From JAAYCI01 sp031548875 (lineage in GTDB: Bacteria; Bacillota; Clostridia; Oscillospirales; Ruminococcaceae): 47,455 nt of DNA. The stretch spans positions 1 to 47,455 of the forward strand of contig JAVBQQ010000012.1 in assembly GCA_031548875.1 (NCBI GenBank). Reading direction: 5' to 3'. Shown one piece after another: positions 40,182 to 46,173 of the stretch (its first letter is position 1; every line of letters begins with the position of its first letter). The notes beneath the pieces are model-generated. The model had not been told where the DNA came from. It did no database searches and saw only the letters and a list, made by a program, of their open reading frames with translations. A program made the translations under genes and the position numbers.

Positions 40182-40190
40182 CAGCGCGGA

Positions 40191-40454
40191 TTATTCGCTA
40201 AAACCGGAGGTGACCAGTTTTACCAGCCCGTCCACCGCCTGCTGCTCATCGGGGCCGTCGGCGATGACGCGGATGGTGGTGCCGCCCACGATGCCAAGCG
40301 ACAGCACGCCCAGCAAGCTTTTTGCGTTCACCCGGCGCTCTTCTTTCTCCACCCAGATGGACGACTTGAACTCGTTCGCTTTCTGGATAAAAAAGGTTGC
40401 GGGACGGGCATGCAAGCCCACCTGGTTTTCCACCGTTACCTCTTTCACATACAT
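40191..40454 (-). CDS. ptsH: HPr phosphocarrier protein (87 aa)
   Basis: Phosphocarrier between enzyme I and the sugar-specific enzymes II of the PTS. The active histidine H15 is present in NQVGLHARPA, and the regulatory serine S46 in VNAKSLLGVLSLG, so it can be both a carrier and, when phosphorylated by HPr kinase, a CcpA co-regulator. Having H15 it is HPr rather than Crh. AGGAGC precedes ATG 40454; the long in-frame stretch above is leader and promoter. It stands alone with its own promoter and terminator; enzyme I is not in the window. Confidence 0.95.
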   Translation of the reverse strand: MYVKEVTVENQVGLHARPATFFIQKANEFKSSIWVEKEERRVNAKSLLGVLSLGIVGGTTIRVIADGPDEQQAVDGLVKLVTSGFSE

Positions 40455-40562
40455 ATCTGTATTGCTCCTATCCTCTTGATAACAGAAATGTGATTCCTCT
40501 CCACCTTGGGCATCTGCCGCCCGCCCATAACCGCCGCACACGGGCACGCCCAATATAGTACT

Positions 40563-40591
40563 ATTGTAGCTTCTCAGGGCCAAAAGGTCAA
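40563..40591 (-). promoter_or_regulatory. Promoter of ptsH
   Basis: On the minus strand TTGACC (40591-40586), 17-base spacer, TACAAT (40568-40563). The leader is about 100 bases. The stretch between this promoter and the trmD end (40592-40722) holds no gene. Confidence 0.82.
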
Positions 40592-40722
40592 CTTTTTGCA
40601 GCACACTTTGGTCACTCTTACGGAAAGCTGCGTTCCCGACTGCCCACCTTTAAGCGGATTCACCAATTTTCAAAAGCCAAGCTATGCAATTCATACAACC
40701 TCGCTGTGCATCTGGTGGAATT

Positions 40723-41481
40723 CTATCCACCATTTGCCTTGTTCCTTTTGGCACCCTGCACAGGAGGGGCGGTCGTTCGGGACGGCAATTTTGCATACAG
40801 GTCCGGCCGGCGGGCCTGCGTGCGCGCAAGGCCCTGTTCCCGCCGCCACGCCTCAATGTTGGCCGCGTGCCCGCTGAGCAACACCTCGGGCACCGGGCGG
40901 CCGCGCCACACGTCCGGTCGGGTGTACTGCGGATGCTCCAGGACGCCGTTGTAGAAGCTGTCGCCCTCGTAGCCTACAGGGTCTTTCAGCACGCCCGGCT
41001 GCAGTCGCAGCACACTGTCGGCAACGGCCAGGGCGGCAAGCTCGCCGCCACTGAGCACGAAATCCCCTATCGAGATCTCCTCGTCGGCGTATGCGTCGAT
41101 TACACGTTCGTCGATACCCTCATAGTGGCCACACACCAGCACAAGGCCGGAAAGTTTGCCCAGCCGCTTCGCGTCGGCCTGGTCGTAAGGCTTGCCGGCC
41201 GGCGTGAGGAAGACGACGCGCGGACGGTCGCGCCCGGCGCGCTCGTACCGCCACAGGATCACGTCCAGGCAGCGGGCGATGGGGTCGGCCTGCATCACCA
41301 TACCGTGGCCACCGCCGTAGGGGTAATCGTCCACCCGCTTTTGCTTGGAGAGCGTATAATCCCGTATGTTGTGGCAGTTCAGGCAGAACTTGCCCTCCCG
41401 CCTCGCGCGGCCGATGATGCTCTCGTTCATCACCACCTCGCACATCTCGGGGAACAGCGTGGCAATGTCGATCTGGATCAT
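40723..41481 (-). CDS. trmD: TrmD: tRNA (guanine37-N1)-methyltransferase (252 aa)
   Basis: Methylates G37 next to the anticodon, preventing +1 frameshifts. The SPOUT knot residues are present: VFLTPAGKPYDQADAKRL, LVLVCGHYEGIDERV, and SIGDFVLSGGELAALAVADSV. It starts IQIDIATLFPEMCE, as usual. ATG 41481 overlaps the rimM stop (ATGA). The C-terminal tail has about 15 extra basic and Asn-rich residues. A small hairpin (TGGTGGA/TCCACCA) straddles the TAG stop; no T-run follows. Last gene of the ylxM-ffh-rpsP operon. Confidence 0.98.
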   Translation of the reverse strand: MIQIDIATLFPEMCEVVMNESIIGRARREGKFCLNCHNIRDYTLSKQKRVDDYPYGGGHGMVMQADPIARCLDVILWRYERAGRDRPRVVFLTPAGKPYDQADAKRLGKLSGLVLVCGHYEGIDERVIDAYADEEISIGDFVLSGGELAALAVADSVLRLQPGVLKDPVGYEGDSFYNGVLEHPQYTRPDVWRGRPVPEVLLSGHAANIEAWRREQGLARTQARRPDLYAKLPSRTTAPPVQGAKRNKANGG

Positions 41482-42020
41482 GTCCTCTGCCCCTTCTGCT
41501 TTGGCGCTTCTTGCTCGAACATGCCCTCGATGGGCCGTACCCGCACCTGCCCCGCGTCCAGGTCGACAGATGCGAGAAAGGGCTGCACCGCGGGAAAATA
41601 CCACACCTGACCCTCCGGCCCATGTATCTCGTACACGTCGTGCCGGCCGGGGTGGGTGACGGCTGCGATGGTACCATAGGCGCGGCTGGTGGCGTCGTCC
41701 ACCACCTGCGCACCCAAAATGTCTTGCACAAAAAAGCGTCCCGGCGCCAGATGTGCGTCGGCACGCGCGATGTACACCGTTTTGCCCACGAAGGGGCGCG
41801 CCTGCTCGATGGTGGCGATGCCCTCGAGTTTCACGATGCATATGTTCTTGTGCGGGCGGACGGCCAGCATGCGCAGCGGCCTTTTGCCCGCATCGTCCAA
41901 GTACAGCGTGTCGAAGCCGGAAAGGAAGTCCGGCCCGTCGCTCCAGGGATACAGGCGCAGTTCGCCCGCGATGCCATGGGTGGTGACGAACTCCCCGGCC
42001 TCGAGGTATTCTTTCTTCAT
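41478..42020 (-). CDS. rimM: RimM: 16S rRNA processing protein (180 aa)
   Basis: Assists late assembly of the 30S head and binds ribosomal protein S19. The N-terminal RimM beta barrel begins YLEAGEFVTTHGIAGELRLYPWSD, and the C-terminal PRC-barrel is FFVQDILGAQVVDD...GTIAAVTHPGRHDVYEI with the usual V-W-Y-F-P-A motif. AAAGGATC precedes ATG 42020. Co-transcribed with khpA and the small membrane protein upstream, and overlaps trmD by four bases. Confidence 0.97.
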   Translation of the reverse strand: MKKEYLEAGEFVTTHGIAGELRLYPWSDGPDFLSGFDTLYLDDAGKRPLRMLAVRPHKNICIVKLEGIATIEQARPFVGKTVYIARADAHLAPGRFFVQDILGAQVVDDATSRAYGTIAAVTHPGRHDVYEIHGPEGQVWYFPAVQPFLASVDLDAGQVRVRPIEGMFEQEAPKQKGQRT

Positions 42021-42041
42021 AGCGGATCCTTTTGGGGCGCC

Positions 42042-42326
42042 CTAAAGGGCGCCGGCGTCCCTGTCCCAGGCGTCTTCGGCCCCGGCGGTGGGTGCCGTGC
42101 CCTCGGGGGCGGGCGCCTTCCAGCCGCCTTTTGTGCGGATGATAAGCCGGCCCCCGCTGCGGGCGCGCCTGTTCTTTTGGTATTCCATGCCATAGTGGAA
42201 CGCCGCCACCACCATCACGATGCTGACGACGAGCCCCACAATCATGACAAAAACCCGCAGGCCGCGCCATTTTTGGGGAATAAGCGCGAGCAGCAGCGGG
42301 GCGTACATCGGGGTAAACAAAAACAT
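42042..42326 (-). CDS. Small membrane protein inside the ribosome operon (94 aa)
   Basis: Not recognised. Residues 1-17 and 24-42 are hydrophobic (MFLFTPMYAPLLLALIP and LRVFVMIVGLVVSIVMVVAA), followed by a basic patch (YQKNRRARSGGRLIIRTKGG) and an acidic, Ala-rich tail, so two membrane helices with a cytoplasmic C-terminus are likely. GGAGGGTCG precedes ATG 42326. It stands between khpA and rimM, where these two are normally adjacent. A distant link to the operon's task (membrane targeting by SRP) is possible, but there is no proof. Confidence 0.75.
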   Translation of the reverse strand: MFLFTPMYAPLLLALIPQKWRGLRVFVMIVGLVVSIVMVVAAFHYGMEYQKNRRARSGGRLIIRTKGGWKAPAPEGTAPTAGAEDAWDRDAGAL

Positions 42327-42401
42327 CGTGTCGACCCTCCATTGCGGGCAGCGTACAAAAACGAACCATTGCCCGCGCGCCAAAGGCGCGGGCAACCTGT
42401 C

Positions 42402-42641
42402 TCAGTCGATTTCCACCCGGGCGCGTTTGCCCTGTTTCGCGGCGATCGCACTCATCACGGTGCGGATGGCACGGGCCTTGCTGCCCTTCTGGCCAATCAC
42501 GCGGCCTTTATCTTCCTCGGCCACAGTGAGGTGGAAGACGACCTCTCGCGGGTTCGAATCGTCCACGCTGACCTGCACGGCGTCCTTGTCGTCCACCAGG
42601 CCCTGCGCGATCGCGATCAACACCTCTTGCATAGGTAACAT
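42402..42641 (-). CDS. khpA: KhpA: KH-domain RNA-binding protein (79 aa)
   Basis: A single type II KH domain protein (YlqC family) that pairs with KhpB/Jag to bind RNA and affects cell division and elongation in Firmicutes. The RNA-binding GxxG loop is in VIGQKGSKARAIRTVM. Two starts are possible: ATG 42641 (MLPMQEV), four bases from GGAAGG, and ATG 42632 (MQEVLIAI), which fits the family better. It lies 101 bases downstream of rpsP and upstream of the small membrane protein. Confidence 0.95.
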   Translation of the reverse strand: MLPMQEVLIAIAQGLVDDKDAVQVSVDDSNPREVVFHLTVAEEDKGRVIGQKGSKARAIRTVMSAIAAKQGKRARVEID

Positions 42642-42742
42642 TCATCCTTCCTTAGTTAGGCAGGCCGCCGCACGCCCGTAAACAGGACGCATGCGCGGCG
42701 CCAAACCAGAACATCGCAGAACATGCCTTGCCTGCCTGCGGT

Positions 42743-42985
42743 TTACAGGATCTCTTTTTTCTTCAGCAGGGCGCGCACCGTGTCGGTGGGCTGGGCGCCG
42801 TTTGCGATCCACTTCTTGGCCTTCTCGCCGTCCACCTCGACGACGCTGGGCTCCTTGGTGGGGTCGTAGTAGCCGATCTCCTCGATGAAGCGGCCGTCGC
42901 GGGGGAAGCGGGAATCCGCCACCACGATGCGGTAGAAGGGTGCTTTCTTGGCGCCCATGCGGCGCAACCTGATTTTTACTGCCAT
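42743..42985 (-). CDS. rpsP: Ribosomal protein S16 (80 aa)
   Basis: bS16 of the 30S subunit. The family start AVKIRLRRMGAKKAPFYRIVVADSRFPRDGRFIEEIG (positions 2-38) is complete, with GYYDP just after. GGAGGTG precedes ATG 42985. The 107-base gap from ffh contains a perfect 7-bp hairpin with triloop (CATGGCC-GAT-GGCCATG, 43015-43031) that may be a processing or attenuation site. Confidence 0.98.
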   Translation of the reverse strand: MAVKIRLRRMGAKKAPFYRIVVADSRFPRDGRFIEEIGYYDPTKEPSVVEVDGEKAKKWIANGAQPTDTVRALLKKKEIL

Positions 42986-43092
42986 AAACTTCGTACACCT
43001 CCGAAAAATTTAAGCATGGCCGATGGCCATGTATATCCGAACGGTGTTGCTACACACCGCGAATACCAATGAGATCGGGACGGAACAACGGC

Positions 43093-44421
43093 TCAAAAGC
43101 CAAACCCTTTTGTGAACCGGCTGAACTTTTTGGGGTTGCGCTTGAACTGCTTCATCATCTTGTTCATCTGCTCGTACATGCGCAGCAGCTGGTTCACATC
43201 CTCCACCTGGGTGCCGCTGCCCGCGGCGATGCGCCGCTTGCGCGGGGGCTTTATGATGGCCGGCTTTTCGCGCTCGCCGGGGGTCATGCTCTGGATGATG
43301 GCCTCGATGCGGGTGAACTGGGCGTCGTCCACGTCGGCGCCGGCGGCGGAGCCCCCCATCCCGGGCATCATGCTCATCATGGCGGCCGCGCCGCCCATCT
43401 TCTTCAGCTGCCCCAGCTGGGCAAGCAGGTCGTTCATGTCGAACTTGTTGTCCAGAAGGCGCTTGGCCGTTTCCTCGGCCTCTTTCTCGTCGGCGGCGTC
43501 CTGCGCCTTCTCGATGAGGGTGAGCACGTCGCCCATGCCCAAAATACGGCTAGCCATGCGCTCGGGGTGGAAAGGCTCCAGGTCGTCCAGCTTTTCGCCC
43601 ACGCCGGCAAACTTGATGGGCCGCCCGGTGACCGCGCGCACGCTGAGCGCTGCGCCGCCGCGGGTGTCGCCGTCCAGCTTCGTAAGCAGCACGCCGTCGA
43701 TGCCGATATCGTTGTTGAAGCTCTCGGCCACGTTCACGGCGTCCTGGCCCACCATGGCGTCCACCACCAGCAGCGTCTCGTCCACCTGCACGTTCTGCTT
43801 GATGCGTTTCAGCTCCGCCATGAGTTCTTCGTCCACGTGCAGGCGGCCGGCCGTATCGATGATGACGAGGTCGTCGCCATGGTCACGCGCACGGGCGTAT
43901 GCCTTCGCGGCAATCTCCTCCGGTTTCGCGCCGGGCAGCTCGAATACCGGTACCCCCGCGCTCTCGCCCACCACCTTCAGCTGGTCCACCGCGGCGGGGC
44001 GGTAGATGTCGCAGGCTACCAGCAGCGGCCGGTGGCCCTGCTTTGTAAAATACTTGGCCAGTTTGGCGCTCTGGGTGGTCTTGCCCGAGCCCTGCAGCCC
44101 GCACATCATGATGACGGTAGGCGGCGTGCTCTTGAGGTGGATGTATTCGTTCTCGCTGCCCATGAGGGCGGTGAGTTCCTCGTTGACGATCTTGACGACC
44201 TGCTGGGCGGGGGTGAGGCTGTCCATCACCTCCTGGCCGATGGCCCGCTGGGTGACGTTCTCGATGAACTCCTTGGCCACCTTGTAGTTCACGTCGGCCT
44301 CCAGCAGGGCCATGCGCACCTCGCGCATGGCGGTGCGGATGTCGCTCTCGCTCAGCTTGCCCTTGCCGCGCAGCTTTTTGAATACTTTGGAAAGTTTGTC
44401 GCTGAGGGATTCAAACGCCAT
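43093..44421 (-). CDS. ffh: Ffh: signal recognition particle GTPase (442 aa)
   Basis: SRP54 homologue that binds signal peptides of nascent membrane proteins with SRP RNA. Residues 1-88 are the N domain. The G domain has GLQGSGKTT (108-116), DIYRPAAVDQL, DTAGRL and TKLDGD. From about residue 300 the M domain follows, rich in Met (MMSMMPGM, MYEQMNKMMKQF) with the SRP RNA-binding region. GGAAGG precedes ATG 44421. Directly downstream of ylxM, the standard Firmicutes order. No SRP RNA gene is seen in the window. Confidence 0.98.
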   Translation of the reverse strand: MAFESLSDKLSKVFKKLRGKGKLSESDIRTAMREVRMALLEADVNYKVAKEFIENVTQRAIGQEVMDSLTPAQQVVKIVNEELTALMGSENEYIHLKSTPPTVIMMCGLQGSGKTTQSAKLAKYFTKQGHRPLLVACDIYRPAAVDQLKVVGESAGVPVFELPGAKPEEIAAKAYARARDHGDDLVIIDTAGRLHVDEELMAELKRIKQNVQVDETLLVVDAMVGQDAVNVAESFNNDIGIDGVLLTKLDGDTRGGAALSVRAVTGRPIKFAGVGEKLDDLEPFHPERMASRILGMGDVLTLIEKAQDAADEKEAEETAKRLLDNKFDMNDLLAQLGQLKKMGGAAAMMSMMPGMGGSAAGADVDDAQFTRIEAIIQSMTPGEREKPAIIKPPRKRRIAAGSGTQVEDVNQLLRMYEQMNKMMKQFKRNPKKFSRFTKGFGF

Positions 44422-44478
44422 TGAACGTGTCCTTCCTTTGCTGCTGTAGTACCAACAGGGCAAAAGCCCGTTTGTGTC

Positions 44479-44844
44479 TTACTCCGCCAGCTTCTGGATG
44501 ATCTCCAGCATCCGGCGCACGTCGGCGTCTATCTCGTCCGCCGAGCCAAACCCGCTCTTGTTACGGTAAGAGATGTCTCGCGCAAGTTCCTCCAGGCGGG
44601 CCAGACCGGCCTGCATCTCGCGGTAGCGGCCCGCAAAGCCCACCTTCTCTTCCAGGTCCAGCAGGATGCCCTCGCCCCGCTTGATGGAGTCCCGCACGCC
44701 CTGCCGGGTGATGTGGAAGTTCTCGGCGATCTCGGCCAGCGAGAGGTCGTCGTTGTAGTACTGTTCCATCACCTCGCGCTGCTTGTCGGTGAGAACGTCG
44801 CCATAAAAATCGATGAGGTAAGAAAGCTCCAGATTTTTGGGCAC
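44479..44844 (-). CDS. ylxM: YlxM: UPF0122 HTH protein (121 aa)
   Basis: A sigma-70 region-4-like helix-turn-helix protein next to ffh; it has been reported to modulate SRP GTPase activity in some streptococci. It has LELSYLIDFYGDVLTDKQREVMEQYYNDDLS and then AEIAENFHITRQGVRDSIKRGE, the HTH. The start is the GTG at 44844 (M-PKNLELS): GGGGAGGGG is five bases upstream. Another GTG at 44862 lies before that ribosome site. The transcript starts with a palindrome at 44870-44890. Confidence 0.94.
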   Translation of the reverse strand: MPKNLELSYLIDFYGDVLTDKQREVMEQYYNDDLSLAEIAENFHITRQGVRDSIKRGEGILLDLEEKVGFAGRYREMQAGLARLEELARDISYRNKSGFGSADEIDADVRRMLEIIQKLAE

Positions 44845-44869
44845 CGGTACCCCTCCCCGCACGGTTTGA

Positions 44870-44890
44870 TGTAAAGTGAATCACTTTACA
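44870..44890. promoter_or_regulatory. 21-bp perfect palindrome at the 5' end of the ylxM transcript
   Basis: TGTAAAGTGA and TCACTTTACA are exact reverse complements around one central base. The site lies just downstream of the expected transcription start (near 44893). It can be an operator or the first hairpin of the mRNA. YlxM itself is an HTH protein, so autoregulation is possible (inference). Confidence 0.65.
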
Positions 44891-44899
44891 CTTCGCCTT

Positions 44900-44929
44900 A
44901 TTATACCCCAAGCCCGCCGGGGTTGTCAA
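44900..44929 (-). promoter_or_regulatory. Promoter of the ylxM-ffh-rpsP-trmD operon
   Basis: On the minus strand TTGACA (44929-44924), 18-base spacer, TATAAT (44905-44900): both hexamers are at consensus. Confidence 0.93.
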
Positions 44930-45091
44930 TAGTGCTGCGAGATAAAAAACCATGCAAAAAAACGGACGCCGCTACCTGTGCGGGAGGCAGCGCCGCCCGA
45001 CGGTTTTTTCTGAATTATGCGTCGCCGCCCTGCTATACTTGGACAAACAGATGTTGGGGTTGCCTTGACATCATCGAAGGGGGGCGTTGTC

Positions 45092-45265
45092 ATGTTCATA
45101 CTTTGGACCATCCTGGCGGTTGTGCTGGCTATCGTGTTCATCATCCTGCTCATCCGCCTCATCATCGGTTTCGCGGCAATGGTACTGTCGATGCGCATCG
45201 TCAGTCTCATCGTACTCATCCTGTTGCTTGCGGGGGTAATCTGGTTTCTCTCCATGTTGTTCTAG
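45092..45265 (+). CDS. Small hydrophobic membrane protein (57 aa)
   Basis: Almost entirely hydrophobic: two membrane helices, about 1-28 (MFILWTILAVVLAIVFIILL) and 33-56, with only two Arg residues between and at the turn. Not recognised. AAGGGGGGC precedes ATG 45092 at good spacing; an in-frame extension upstream has no ribosome site. A possible -10 (TATACT, 45032-45037) lies before it with a poor -35. It is divergent from the ylxM operon and ends in a strong hairpin. It resembles type I toxin-like or other small membrane peptides only in general character; no antitoxin RNA is evident. Confidence 0.65.
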   Translation: MFILWTILAVVLAIVFIILLIRLIIGFAAMVLSMRIVSLIVLILLLAGVIWFLSMLF

Positions 45266-45330
45266 CGCAAATGACTTCTTGCCACACAGCCGGGATGAGA
45301 GCCGACAAAAAACAAAAAGCTGGCACAGCG

Positions 45331-45359
45331 AAACCGCCGGGAAATCCACCCGGCGGTTT
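45331..45359. terminator. Bidirectional hairpin between convergent genes
   Basis: AAACCGCCGGG (45331-45341) pairs perfectly with CCCGGCGGTTT (45349-45359). It lies between the ends of the 57-residue gene and the flavodoxin-like reductase and may serve both; the T-run is three bases in either direction. Confidence 0.75.
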
Positions 45360-45381
45360 GATTTGGCCGGCCATCCTTTTG

Positions 45382-45996
45382 CTAACGGATAAAATTGGTC
45401 CACGCCCGCTTCTCACCTTGTGGCTGGGGCACGCCGCCCGCCTCGAAGTTCTTGAGCATCCAGGCCATCTGGCGGCCCAACACACGCATGATCTGCATGC
45501 CCTCCTCGTCCTGCCGCACCTCTTCGGGCGTGGTGCCGTGCACCTCGTTCCAATACTGGCTGGCTACCACCGGCATGCGGCTAATGGTGAAGTATTTGTT
45601 CAACCGGTCCACCGCGTCGGTGCCGCCCGTGCGGCGGCAGCAGGCCACAGCCGCACCCGGCTTGTTTTTGAAAAATTTGGTGCCCGCGTAGTACACGCGA
45701 TCCAGAAGGGCGCACAACGCTCCGTTTGCGCCAGCGTAGTATACCGGCGTGCCAAACACGACGCCGTCCGCCTCGATCATCTTCTCCAAAATGACGTTGG
45801 CCATGTCGTCGTCGAACACGCAGCGGCCGCTCTCGCGGCACTTTTCGCAGGCGGTGCAGCCCCGCACCGGTTGTGTGCCAATGTGCAGGATCTCGGTGTC
45901 CACGCCGTTCTCGTTCAGCGCACCGGCCACCTCGCTCAGCGCTGTATGGGTGCAGCCCTTCTCGTTGGGGCTGCCGTTCACAAGCAGTACCTTCAT
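45382..45996 (-). CDS. NADPH-dependent FMN reductase / flavodoxin-family protein (204 aa)
   Basis: A flavoprotein of the type abundant in anaerobes. It begins KVLLVNGSPNEKGCTHTALSE with the FMN phosphate-binding GSP loop, then GCTACEKCRESGRCVFDDDM, a cysteine cluster seen in iron-sulfur flavoprotein relatives, then GVVFGTPVYYAGANGALCALLDRV. It probably transfers electrons from NAD(P)H to quinones, nitro compounds or iron-sulfur partners. GGGAGGAC precedes ATG 45996. Transcribed away from htpG; its promoter must lie in the 177-base gap shared with htpG and is not clear. Confidence 0.93.
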   Translation of the reverse strand: MKVLLVNGSPNEKGCTHTALSEVAGALNENGVDTEILHIGTQPVRGCTACEKCRESGRCVFDDDMANVILEKMIEADGVVFGTPVYYAGANGALCALLDRVYYAGTKFFKNKPGAAVACCRRTGGTDAVDRLNKYFTISRMPVVASQYWNEVHGTTPEEVRQDEEGMQIMRVLGRQMAWMLKNFEAGGVPQPQGEKRAWTNFIR

Positions 45997-46094
45997 GCGT
46001 CTGTCCTCCCAAGGATATCTTTAAATTGTTTGTTGAAAACGCTCGTTTTATCGATTTCCATCTGCAACTTTGCAAAAAAAGCCTGCGCACCCCC

Positions 46095-46123
46095 TTGCAT
46101 CCCGCGTGGAAAAGTTGTATAGT
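46095..46123 (+). promoter_or_regulatory. Promoter of htpG
   Basis: TTGCAT (46095-46100), 17-base spacer, TATAGT (46118-46123). Transcription would start near 46130, inside the CIRCE element. Confidence 0.85.
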
Positions 46124-46127
46124 ACGT

Positions 46128-46154
46128 TTAGCACTCTGTGTGATTGACTGCTAA
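46128..46154 (+). promoter_or_regulatory. CIRCE operator (HrcA binding site)
   Basis: TTAGCACTC, nine bases, GACTGCTAA. The consensus is TTAGCACTC-N9-GAGTGCTAA, so one base differs in the right arm. The site covers the expected start of the htpG transcript, as in HrcA-repressed heat-shock genes. Confidence 0.88.
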
Positions 46155-46173
46155 AAGGAGGCTGGTTCCACAG

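Noticed and set aside
40650..40856. A 68-residue cysteine-containing minus-strand frame overlapping the end of trmD
   Set aside because: Out-of-frame shadow of trmD with no ribosome site.
43069..44424. A 451-residue plus-strand open frame over ffh
   Set aside because: Antisense to ffh; composition rich in His, Val, Leu and Gly as in other reverse-frame artefacts.
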